In this document: positions 54,350 through 61,107 of the stretch, one piece after another
Numbering within the stretch: position 1 is the stretch's first letter
Layout: every line of letters starts with the position of its first letter
Source: an uncultured Prevotella sp.
GTDB taxonomy: Bacteria > Bacteroidota > Bacteroidia > Bacteroidales > Bacteroidaceae
Assembly: GCA_900550635.1 (NCBI GenBank)
Contig: URSZ01000001.1
Coordinates: 1 to 61,107 of the forward strand
DNA: 61,107 nucleotides
Direction: 5' to 3'
Program-made: the position numbers and the translations under genes
The notes under the pieces: generated by a model
Database searches by the model: none
The model's input: only the letters and a program-made list of their open reading frames with translations
Told to the model about the DNA's origin: nothing

Positions 54350-54525
54350 CGAAAAAGTGAAAACTAATTTTCAGTGCGTTATACCCCCTTGGGAGAAAAG
54401 AAAAAATACAAGGCACATATTTCAAAATAGGTCTGACATATTTTAAAATATGTCAGACCTATTTTTTACCCCTTGAAAACCCGTTTGAAACTTGCCCCTA
54501 AAGTGCAGACAAATACGGACTCGCG
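54350..54525 (-). repeat. Triple-module intergenic element, copy N (full unit)
   Basis: Full unit in reverse orientation: gcgaaaaagtgaaaactaat, ataccccc(tt)gggag hairpin, core 54401-54468 (X-reverse, two GTC/GAC modules), ccttgaaaacccgtttgaaa, and a gtgcagacaaatacggactc end. It is very similar, inverted, to copy O at 60634-60811. Convergent gap between lolD and efp. Confidence 0.93.
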
Positions 54526-54622
54526 TCCCTTTTGCGGCAATAACACGCCACGAAAAAGAAGGCTTCGCGTTTTTTTGCCCGAAGCGGAAACGCACGTTCC
54601 GCACAATGGGATGAAAAACAAA

Positions 54623-54659
54623 GCGGCAGGCTTCCGGAATGTCTCCGGCTGCCTGCCGC
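54623..54659 (-). terminator. efp terminator
   Basis: GCGGCAGGC (54623-54631) and GCCTGCCGC (54651-54659) form a perfect 9-bp stem; on the minus strand a T-rich run follows. 24 bp beyond the efp stop. Confidence 0.8.
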
Positions 54660-54682
54660 CATGCCCTATAGCAATGTGTTTT

Positions 54683-55246
54683 TTACTTCACACGGTTAAC
54701 GTAAGAGCCGTCGCGGGTGTCGATTTCAACCATTTCGCCCTCATTGATAAAAAGAGGTACACGCACCTCGGCACCTGTTTCGAGTTTGGCGGGCTTCGTT
54801 GCGTTAGTAGCGGTATCGCCTTTGAGTCCCGGCTCGGTGTAAGCCACCTTGAGCACTGTCTTGACCGGCATTTCGGCATAGAGCACGGTTTCGGTCGAAG
54901 CGTCGCTCACTACGTCCACGGTGTCACCTTCCTTCATGAAGTCAACGCCCGTTACGAGGTCGTGCGCAATGGGAATCTGCTCGAAAGTCTCCTGGTTCAT
55001 GAAAATGTATTCCTCGCCTTCCTTGTAAAGGAACTGGTAGGGGCGGCGCTCCACACGCACGTCCTCGAGAGCCTCGCCGATGTTAAAGCGACGCTCCAGG
55101 ACACGGCCCGACACCACGTCCTTGAGCGTGGTGCGCATGATTGTGTTGCCTTTTCCAGGTTTTACATGCAGGAAATCAATGCAGAAATAAAGCTTGCCGT
55201 CCAAGCGGATGCAAGTACCTTTTTTAATGTCTTGTGATTTAATCAT
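54683..55246 (-). CDS. efp: Elongation factor P
   Basis: 187 residues, the usual length. It relieves ribosome stalling at polyproline. The N-terminal KOW-like domain has FLHVKPGKGNTIMRTTLKDV, with a Lys at the modification-loop tip, followed by the OB domains (FMNQETFEQIPI and VPLFINEGEMVEIDTRDGSY). The start MIKSQDIKKGT is family-typical, so the longer ORF extension upstream is not used. It is divergent from rpmH; a -7 box TATCTTTG lies at 55323-55316 (minus). Confidence 0.97.
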   Translation of the reverse strand: MIKSQDIKKGTCIRLDGKLYFCIDFLHVKPGKGNTIMRTTLKDVVSGRVLERRFNIGEALEDVRVERRPYQFLYKEGEEYIFMNQETFEQIPIAHDLVTGVDFMKEGDTVDVVSDASTETVLYAEMPVKTVLKVAYTEPGLKGDTATNATKPAKLETGAEVRVPLFINEGEMVEIDTRDGSYVNRVK

Positions 55247-55315
55247 ATCTTTATATTGAATATTTTCCACATCCCGGCAAACGCGTCTCGTGGCAGGCTT
55301 GCCGTAAAAACGGTG

Positions 55316-55323
55316 CAAAGATA
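55316..55323 (-). promoter_or_regulatory. Candidate efp promoter -7 box
   Basis: The minus strand reads TATCTTTG, about 70 bp before the ATG at 55246. Confidence 0.5.
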
Positions 55324-55397
55324 TTACTTTCTTTCGGATTACAACGGCCGCACAATGAAAAAGTTGGATTTAAACATCAAACAAACAGTCTTTTCAG

Positions 55398-55429
55398 TTT
55401 GCACATATCGGAAATAATATCTAACTTTG
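55398..55429 (+). promoter_or_regulatory. rpmH promoter
   Basis: TTTG (55398-55401), 20 bp, then TAACTTTG (55422-55429), a very good match to the Bacteroidota consensus. The leader would be about 105 nt. Confidence 0.8.
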
Positions 55430-55540
55430 CACCCCGAAAGTGCCGGAACACATAAAAAGCACGCGCAGCAGGCACACCCTGGCGCAAGCTGGCGGCCCGG
55501 CGCACGCACAAAACGCAAAAAATAAATAAAACATAAAACA

Positions 55541-55699
55541 ATGAAACGTACATTCCAACCACACAACCGCAAAAGACATAACAAGCACGGTTTCCGCAAA
55601 CGTATGCAGACGGCCAACGGCCGCAGAGTCTTGGCTTCGCGCCGCGCAAAAGGGCGCAAGAAGCTCACCATATCCGACGAAGTTCACGGAAAACGCTAA
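55541..55699 (+). CDS. rpmH: 50S ribosomal protein L34
   Basis: 52 residues, below most ORF length cut-offs. MKRTFQPHNRKRHNKHGFRK begins the L34 pattern, continuing RMQTANGRRVLASRRAKGR. It is a basic protein of the large ribosomal subunit. The C-terminal tail ISDEVHGKR is a small extension. It is preceded by a canonical promoter and followed by a terminator-like hairpin. Confidence 0.98.
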   Translation: MKRTFQPHNRKRHNKHGFRKRMQTANGRRVLASRRAKGRKKLTISDEVHGKR

Positions 55700-55728
55700 A
55701 AAGGCTTGTAAAACGCCAAGCAAACAAG

Positions 55729-55768
55729 AAGAAGTAGAGGTTTGAACAGCTGAACCTTTACTTCTTTT
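55729..55768 (+). terminator. Terminator after rpmH
   Basis: AAGAAGTAGAGGTT (55729-55742) pairs with AACCTTTACTTCTT (55753-55766) with one G-T pair, loop tgaacagctg, then TT. Confidence 0.8.
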
Positions 55769-55780
55769 GCATTTTGTTGC

Positions 55781-55788
55781 TATCTTTG
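55781..55788 (+). promoter_or_regulatory. Candidate promoter -7 box of the PASTA gene operon
   Basis: TATCTTTG, exact TAnnTTTG match, 36 bp upstream of the ATG at 55825. Confidence 0.5.
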
Positions 55789-55824
55789 CTTGAAATCCAA
55801 ATCCTCCGACAAACCCATACCGGC

Positions 55825-56481
55825 ATGAGTAAAAAGAAAAAAAGCCCGAAACGTTCAGGCCTTTACCTGTGGGGCAACCTGCTTGCCATGGTGGTGGTAG
55901 TATGCCTGCTGGTGTTCCTTACATTCAAAGGGCTGGAAATCTACACGCGCCACGGCCAGGACATAACAGTACCCAGCTTGAAAGGCATGTCGTACGAGAA
56001 AGCAAAGATAACGCTTGAAAGCCTCAAGTTGCAATGCAACGTCGCCGACTCGGGCTACATGCCGCGGCTGCCGGCTAACACAGTGCTCGACCAGTCGGTC
56101 AAGACAGGCAGCAAAGTCAAGGAAGGACGAGTTATAAACGTTACCATAAACTCGGCAACGCCGCCCACCATCGTAATGCCCGACCTGGCCGACAACAGTT
56201 CGCTGCGGGAAGCCCAGTCAAGGCTGCGCGCCATAGGACTGACCCTTACACCCACCGAATACATCAACGGAGAGAAAGACTGGGTGTACGAAGTAAAATG
56301 CGACGGGAAAAACATTGCCGCCGGCACACGCATATCCATTACCTCGAAAATAACACTCGTGGCAGGAGACGGGATGACAAACGAATACTTCCAGTTTGAA
56401 GACGACTCGCTTTGGAACGACGACAGTTACGGCGAAGAAGTAAACTTTGACGAAATCAAGGAAAATGAAATTTCCGAGTAA
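55825..56481 (+). CDS. PASTA-domain membrane protein
   Basis: 218 residues. A basic start (MSKKKKSPKRS) is followed by one membrane helix (about 16-36), then PASTA repeats: DITVPSLKGMSYEKAKITLE, TIVMPDLADNSSLREAQSRL and a third partial. PASTA domains bind peptidoglycan fragments. There is no kinase domain, unlike PknB. The C-terminus is acidic. It overlaps the RluD-type gene by 17 bp and lies upstream of ddl, in a peptidoglycan-related neighbourhood. An ATG at 55825 fits the basic start. Confidence 0.9.
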   Translation: MSKKKKSPKRSGLYLWGNLLAMVVVVCLLVFLTFKGLEIYTRHGQDITVPSLKGMSYEKAKITLESLKLQCNVADSGYMPRLPANTVLDQSVKTGSKVKEGRVINVTINSATPPTIVMPDLADNSSLREAQSRLRAIGLTLTPTEYINGEKDWVYEVKCDGKNIAAGTRISITSKITLVAGDGMTNEYFQFEDDSLWNDDSYGEEVNFDEIKENEISE

Positions 56482-57568
56482 CGAAACCGAAAGCCTGCCC
56501 ATTCCGGCAGAAGACACCTTTACACCAGACGACGAAGCCCTTGCCGACGACGAAAGCGGGCAACTATACGAACATTTCCGCATAACAGCCGACAAAGGGC
56601 AGCAGCTACTGCGTATAGACAAGTTCCTGTTCGACCACCTGCCCGGAACATCGCGCAACAGAATACAAAAGGCGGCCGAAGTGGGCTTCGTGCACGTTAA
56701 CGACAAGCCGGTAAAAAGCAACTACCGCGTAAAGCCGTTCGACGTCGTAACGCTTATGCTCGACCGCCCGAGGTACGAAACCACCATCGAACCCGAAGAC
56801 ATTCCCCTCGACATAGTTTATGAAGACGACAGCCTGATGGTTGTAAACAAACCAGCCGGGCTCGTGGTACACCCGGGGCACGGGAATTATACCGGCACAC
56901 TCGTTAACGCCATAGCCTGGCACATGCGCAATAACCCGGCCTACGACCCGAACGACCCGGCCGTAGGACTGGTACACAGAATAGACAAAGACACATCGGG
57001 GCTGCTCGTAATAGCAAAGACACCTGAAGCAAAAACAAGCCTGGGCCTGCAGTTCTTCAACAAAACTACGCGACGGAGATACGAGACGCTCGTATGGGGC
57101 GACTTCGCCGAACAGGAAGGCACAGTAGAGGGAAACATAGCACGCAATCCCAAAGACCGCCTGCAGATGAGTGTCTTTCCGCCCGGCTCTGGAATAGGAA
57201 AAACCGCCGTTACCCACTACCGCGTAATCGAACGCTTCGGATACGTAACCCTTCTCGAATGCCGTCTTGAAACAGGACGCACACACCAAATCCGTGCTCA
57301 CATGCGACATATCGGACACCCAGTATTCAGCGACGAACGATACGGAGGCGACGAGATACTGCGCGGCAAAACATCGAACAGTTACAAGCAATTCATTACT
57401 AACTGCTTTAAAATATGCCCGCGCCAGGCGCTCCATGCACGAACTTTGGGATTCCTACATCCGGCCCTTGGCAAAGAGATGGACTTTGAAGCGCCGCTAC
57501 CTAAGGACATGGACGAGCTAATCGGGAAATGGAGAAAATTCGCAGGCAGCGCCGCCGACAGGCAATGA
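56465..57568 (+). CDS. RluD-family pseudouridine synthase
   Basis: 367 residues. An N-terminal S4 RNA-binding domain (about 48-105, LRIDKFLFDHLPGTSRNRIQ) and a pseudouridine synthase domain with VGLVHRIDKDTSGLLVIAKT, where the Asp in HRIDKDTSG is catalytic, and ETGRTHQIRAHM. It modifies uridines in 23S rRNA; the exact site is inferred from the family. An acidic N-terminal extension of about 40 residues is unusual. It starts within the end of the PASTA gene. Confidence 0.93.
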   Translation: MKFPSNETESLPIPAEDTFTPDDEALADDESGQLYEHFRITADKGQQLLRIDKFLFDHLPGTSRNRIQKAAEVGFVHVNDKPVKSNYRVKPFDVVTLMLDRPRYETTIEPEDIPLDIVYEDDSLMVVNKPAGLVVHPGHGNYTGTLVNAIAWHMRNNPAYDPNDPAVGLVHRIDKDTSGLLVIAKTPEAKTSLGLQFFNKTTRRRYETLVWGDFAEQEGTVEGNIARNPKDRLQMSVFPPGSGIGKTAVTHYRVIERFGYVTLLECRLETGRTHQIRAHMRHIGHPVFSDERYGGDEILRGKTSNSYKQFITNCFKICPRQALHARTLGFLHPALGKEMDFEAPLPKDMDELIGKWRKFAGSAADRQ

Positions 57569-57688
57569 ACTTCGCAAACACAAACAACAGCAGACACACA
57601 TTATTATATTAAGGCTGCAGAAATTTCCAACCACAAAACCCTTACAAAAAACAAATATACGGCAACAAGGCCGCCAAAAACAAAAGAA

Positions 57689-58681
57689 ATGAAACGCACA
57701 ATAGCTATTGTAGCAGGAGGCGACTCCTCTGAGCACGATGTTTCGTTAAGAAGCGCACAAGGTATAAAATCGTTCCTTGAAGAAACAGAATATGTAACTT
57801 ACATCGTTGAAATCAAAGGCACGAAATGGGAAGCCCATACGGGAAACGGCCTCCGCGCAAAGGTTGATTTGAACGATTTCTCATTCATAGACAACGGCAC
57901 TAAGGTAAAACCCGACTACGCATACATCACAATCCACGGCACGCCGGGCGAAAACGGCATTCTCGAAGGATATTTCGACCTCATAAAGCTACCATACTCA
58001 ACGAGCGACGTATTGGTCGAGGCCATGACGTTCAACAAATTTGCCCTTAACCAGTTTCTCAGCGCACAGGGAGTCAATATAGCAAAGAGCGTGCTTATCC
58101 GCAAAGGGCAAGCCTCACGCCCCACAGACAAGGATATTATAAACACGGTAGGCCTGCCCTGCTTTGTAAAACCCAACGCAGGCGGCAGCAGTTTCGGAGT
58201 AACAAAAGTCAAGCATGCCGAAGACCTCGACACAGCTATCGATAAAGCCATGGCCGAAAGTCCCGAAGTCATAATAGAAAGTTTCATGCAAGGCACCGAG
58301 ATTACCTGCGGCTGCTACAAGACAAAGACATCCGGCGTTGTTTTCCCTATTACCGAAGTTGTTACGTCAAACGAATTCTTCGACTACAACGCCAAATACA
58401 ACGGCCAGGTAAAGGAAATCACTCCTGCACGCCTTAGCGCAGAAACAACAGCCCGCGTACAGGCAGAAACGTCGAAGATTTACGACCTTCTCGGCTGCCG
58501 CGGAATAATACGCATTGACTATATCCTCACGGGCACGCAAGGAAACGAACAGATAAACCTGCTCGAAATAAACACCACGCCCGGCATGACAGCCACGAGC
58601 TTCATACCCCAGCAAGTCAGGGCTGCCGGGCTTAAGATGTCCGACGTGCTTAGCGACATAATAGAGGACAGTTTCTGCTGA
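57689..58681 (+). CDS. ddl: D-alanine--D-alanine ligase
   Basis: 330 residues. An ATP-grasp enzyme joining two D-Ala for peptidoglycan. The start IVAGGDSSEHDVSLRSAQGI has the SEHDVS motif. HGTPGENGILEGYFDLI, PCFVKPNAGGSSFGVTKV, and the metal-binding NLLEINTTPGMTATSF follow. It is preceded by 120 bp without genes after the RluD-type gene. Confidence 0.97.
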   Translation: MKRTIAIVAGGDSSEHDVSLRSAQGIKSFLEETEYVTYIVEIKGTKWEAHTGNGLRAKVDLNDFSFIDNGTKVKPDYAYITIHGTPGENGILEGYFDLIKLPYSTSDVLVEAMTFNKFALNQFLSAQGVNIAKSVLIRKGQASRPTDKDIINTVGLPCFVKPNAGGSSFGVTKVKHAEDLDTAIDKAMAESPEVIIESFMQGTEITCGCYKTKTSGVVFPITEVVTSNEFFDYNAKYNGQVKEITPARLSAETTARVQAETSKIYDLLGCRGIIRIDYILTGTQGNEQINLLEINTTPGMTATSFIPQQVRAAGLKMSDVLSDIIEDSFC

Positions 58682-58774
58682 GCCCGCACAAAAATCCCCA
58701 AATGCCCGAAGCAAAAGCAGCGCACGGCAAACACGGGACGACCACCATAAAAATACAGATACAGAAACAACGAA

Positions 58775-59932
58775 ATGAACGTTCCATCCGAATTCGACGA
58801 GATACGACCATATAATCCCGAAGAGTTGCCCGGAGTTTTCGAAGAACTTATAAACGACGAAGACTTCCGCAAGGTAATTTCACAGGTATTCCCCGCAATG
58901 CCTTTCGAAGCATTTGCAGCAAGGCTGCGCGCATGCCGCACAAACCAGGAAGTGCAGGAAGCATTCGCTTACGGCTTGCTCGGCGACATAGAGAAGAAAT
59001 GCACAAAAGGCGTAAGCATGGACACCGACGGGCTTTCGCCCGAAAAACGATACACATTCGTCTCCAACCACCGCGACATAGTGCTCGACTCGGCCTACCT
59101 GTCGCGCGAACTGGTGCGCCACCACTTTCCATGCACCGTCGAGATTGCCATAGGCGACAACCTGCTTATTTATCCGTGGATTCGCCGCGTTGTCAGGGTC
59201 AACAAGTCGTTCATCGTGCAGCGCTCGCTGCAAATGCGCGAAATGCTAATGAGTTCCGCACGGATGAGCCGCTATATGCACTATGCCATCAACGTGAAAA
59301 AAGAAAACATCTGGATAGCACAGCGCGAAGGCCGGGCCAAAGACTCCAACGACCGCACCCAGGACTCGATACTGAAGATGATGGCCATGGGCGGCAAGGG
59401 AGATGTGATTGAGAGCCTTACCGACCTGCACATCGTGCCGCTGAGCATTTCATACGAGTACGACCCCTGCGACTTCCTCAAGGCTAAAGAATTCCAACAA
59501 AAGCGCGACAATCCCGACTACGTAAAGACCCGCGAAGACGACCTGCGAAACATGCAAACGGGAATCTTCGGCTACAAAGGACATGTGCATTACAAACCCG
59601 CGCCATGCCTTGACGAATGGCTCGCAAAACTCGACAGCCGCATACACAGGAACGAGATTTTCGACATAACAGCCAAGCACATCGACCGCGAGATATACAA
59701 AGGCTACCGCCTGTATCCCGGGAACTATGCCGCAGCCGACCTGCTGCTCGGCGATAAAAGATTTGCAGGCAAATATTCTGAACAAGAGCTGCAAAACTTT
59801 GAAAAATACATCGCCTCGCGCATTGAAATGGTAGACCTTCCCGACAAGGACACCGCTTTCCTGCGCGAAAGGCTTCTCACCATGTATGCAAACCCCGTAA
59901 TAAACAAGGAACGCGCCCTTGCTGAAGAGTAA
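58775..59932 (+). CDS. PlsC-like glycerol-phosphate acyltransferase family protein
   Basis: 385 residues. The acyltransferase motif is RYTFVSNHRDIVLDSAYL (N-H-x4-D, about residue 94), then VEIAIGDNLLIYPWIRR and WIAQREGRAKDSNDRTQ (the substrate-binding segment), and IVPLSISYEYDPCDF. It is probably a lysophosphatidate or ornithine-lipid-type acyltransferase at the inner membrane. There is no clear transmembrane helix. It is followed at once by the NigD-like gene, whose likely TTG start overlaps its end. Confidence 0.85.
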   Translation: MNVPSEFDEIRPYNPEELPGVFEELINDEDFRKVISQVFPAMPFEAFAARLRACRTNQEVQEAFAYGLLGDIEKKCTKGVSMDTDGLSPEKRYTFVSNHRDIVLDSAYLSRELVRHHFPCTVEIAIGDNLLIYPWIRRVVRVNKSFIVQRSLQMREMLMSSARMSRYMHYAINVKKENIWIAQREGRAKDSNDRTQDSILKMMAMGGKGDVIESLTDLHIVPLSISYEYDPCDFLKAKEFQQKRDNPDYVKTREDDLRNMQTGIFGYKGHVHYKPAPCLDEWLAKLDSRIHRNEIFDITAKHIDREIYKGYRLYPGNYAAADLLLGDKRFAGKYSEQELQNFEKYIASRIEMVDLPDKDTAFLRERLLTMYANPVINKERALAEE

Positions 59933-60611
59933 CGGCAAGCACAAAACGAAACCAACGCCCATTAATGTGACGCATTTTATATATGCTGCCCTCGTAGCGT
60001 CCACAGCGGCGTTTTTCATATCGTGCGAGGACGATAATTACCGCGCTGCAACCCAACGGCTCGACCTTGTCGACTTCATAAGCGACGAAAACGGGCTTTC
60101 CCACAAAATGGTGCTCGACAACGGCGACACGCTGCGCCTCACTCACCCCGAAGGTGGCTTCCTGCCCGACACGATATGCCGCTGCCAGGCTGTGTACAGG
60201 CCTGCCGGAGGGGCAGACAACGGCGTTGTCGAGGTAACGTCCCTGGGGCAAATCCTTACATTGCCCCCGCTGCGATATAACATCGTGTATGCCGACCCCG
60301 TAAGCGTAACATCGGCATGGTTGGGCGGGAACTACCTGAACCTAAGACTTCTGCTCCGCACAAAAGGCTCGGCGCACGCCATCGGGTTCGCCTTTCTGGG
60401 CTATTCCGAGGCGGACAACGGAGCGCAGACGCTCGAACTGATGTTGTATAACAACAGCGGAAACGACGACGAGTATTTCTCGCGCGAGACATTCGTGTCG
60501 TGCGCACTGCACGGCTACATCGACAACCTGAAACCGGGACGCGATTCCGTGGCAATAAAAGTGAACGAATACGACAAGGGTTTCGTAGACCACAGGCTCC
60601 CCCTGCGATAA
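59919..60611 (+). CDS. NigD-like lipoprotein
   Basis: 230 residues from TTG 59919, or 214 from GTG 59967. The lipobox lies in FIYAALVASTAAFFISCEDD, with the Cys as the lipidation site. The body is two beta domains, with TSAWLGGNYLNLRLLLRTKG, the NigD pattern. NigD-like proteins are periplasmic or outer-membrane lipoproteins of unknown function in Bacteroidota. The TTG start gives a Lys-rich n-region and overlaps the acyltransferase by 14 bp; the GTG start would leave almost no charge before the helix. Confidence 0.8.
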   Translation: MLKSNGKHKTKPTPINVTHFIYAALVASTAAFFISCEDDNYRAATQRLDLVDFISDENGLSHKMVLDNGDTLRLTHPEGGFLPDTICRCQAVYRPAGGADNGVVEVTSLGQILTLPPLRYNIVYADPVSVTSAWLGGNYLNLRLLLRTKGSAHAIGFAFLGYSEADNGAQTLELMLYNNSGNDDEYFSRETFVSCALHGYIDNLKPGRDSVAIKVNEYDKGFVDHRLPLR

Positions 60612-60633
60612 CCCTTTACGGACATATAAAATC

Positions 60634-60811
60634 CGCGAGTCCGTATTTGTCTGCACTTTTGGGGCAATTTTCAAACGGGTTTTCAGGGGGTAAAAAATAG
60701 GTCTGAGATATTTCAAAATATGTCTGACATATTTTGAAATATGTGCCTTGTGTTTTTTCTTTGCTCCAAAGGGAGTATAACGCACTGAAAATTAGTTTTC
60801 ACTTTTTCCTT
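60634..60811 (+). repeat. Triple-module intergenic element, copy O (full unit)
   Basis: A full unit in forward orientation: gagtccgtatttgtctgcac, tttcaaacgggttttcaggg, core 60691-60758 (two GTC/GAC modules, then an X module with tgtgccttgtg), ttctttgctccaaagggag, and attagttttcactttttcc. The inverted partner is copy N, close to identical in the flanks. Confidence 0.93.
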
Positions 60812-61002
60812 CCGAAAAGTGCCATTTTCCGCCTTGTTTTTTCCACTTTCTCACGTATCACCCACAGCCTGCCGGCGGCAAACGCGAGATACCGGCATAC
60901 AACTGAACTGCACGCATTTATCCCAAAACGGTCATTAGGGAATTAAGCAGTAACGTCAAGTGCGGTTCCTTCGCCAACTTACGCACTTCTGCCGCCACCT
61001 GT

Positions 61003-61053
61003 CTTCCCGCCCGGCTTTGCCGTAGCCCGCTACGCCTTCAGCCGGGCGGGAAG
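61003..61053. repeat. Large nested hairpin near the window end
   Basis: CTTCCCGCCCGGC (61003-61015) and GCCGGGCGGGAAG (61041-61053) form a perfect 13-bp stem. Within the loop CGTAG (61021-61025) and CTACG (61030-61034) form a second stem. The sequence is non-coding and lies 17 bp before repeat R2 copy 2. It looks like a cruciform or transposable-element end. Between 60812 and 61002 nothing was recognised. Confidence 0.75.
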
Positions 61054-61070
61054 CTATCTGCCAAACATAA

Positions 61071-61107
61071 GCACGCAATTTGGCGAAGCCTAACGGCCGA
61101 TTTGGGA
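61071..61107. repeat. 37-nt repeat R2, copy 2 (runs into the window edge)
   Basis: Matches 10857-10893 at 33 of 37 bases by my reading. It may continue beyond the window. Confidence 0.7.

Noticed and set aside
4974..60758. CRISPR arrays at the triple-module elements
   Set aside because: Always three units with 21-bp steps and no variable spacers; repeats are themselves palindromic. No cas genes are present.
1..61107. tRNA and rRNA genes
   Set aside because: I looked in all larger gaps for T-loop-like sequences and rRNA-like blocks and found none.

Overview
The window looks like a chromosomal segment of a Bacteroidota bacterium, most likely order Bacteroidales with a fairly GC-rich genome. 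The evidence is the repeated Bacteroidota promoter signature (a TAnnTTTG -7 box, in several places with a TTTG -33 box 18-20 bp upstream), a PorZ homologue of the type IX secretion system (T9SS), a NigD-like lipoprotein, the order ftsX-DUF3098-uppP-truB-queA-folK, a viroplasmin-RNase H fusion, and a uridine-kinase fusion of the kind found in this phylum. Family-level placement is not possible by eye.

Layout. 1-6024 is a minus-strand block: an MsbA-like ABC exporter (cut by the window edge), an orphan HEPN-fold protein, RNase H, argS and a secreted phosphodiesterase. 6590-30600 is a long plus-strand housekeeping run: rdgB, porZ, an acyltransferase, a methyltransferase, the ftsX-to-folK operon, two glycosyltransferases, rpoN, a PAP2-like protein, purE, an S41 protease, a CotH-like surface protein, leuS, a YitT protein and a fucosyltransferase-like protein. 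A radical SAM enzyme and a uridine-kinase fusion follow. 33757-36524 is a restriction-modification cassette (vsr, a PD-(D/E)xK endonuclease, a C5-methyltransferase) between two almost identical 223-bp direct repeats. 36976-42722 holds two secreted proteins, one a putative glycoside hydrolase, and priA. About 43132-46561 is an AT-rich integrative element with a decayed tyrosine recombinase. It carries an AbiF/Abi_2 HEPN ribonuclease behind a canonical promoter and a structured leader RNA. 46562-61107 returns to chromosomal genes: a ferredoxin, a LicD/LicC/TagF-like surface-decoration trio, asd, tcdA, lolD, efp, rpmH, a PASTA protein, an RluD-type synthase, ddl, an acyltransferase and a NigD-like lipoprotein.

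Two things stand out. First, fifteen copies of a non-coding element sit in the intergenic regions. Each copy has at its core exactly three palindromic 21-bp modules. In better preserved copies the core is embedded in a conserved unit of about 175-220 bp, and two whole units form the direct repeats around the restriction-modification cassette. Second, the AbiF island shows both att sites, the displaced original 3' end of the host DUF2795 gene and that gene's stranded terminator, so the integration event can be read from the sequence. AbiF proteins with a non-coding RNA partner are a defence or toxin-antitoxin family that has been linked to the origin of Cas13, so this locus and the triple-module element are the best candidates for follow-up.

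Functionally, most of the window is envelope biogenesis (LPS or lipid export, UppP, Ddl, LolD, FtsX, glycosyltransferases, the LicD trio), T9SS-linked secretion, and translation or tRNA modification (ArgS, LeuS, TruB, QueA, TcdA, EF-P, L34). Two defence islands are inserted into this otherwise ordinary core genome.
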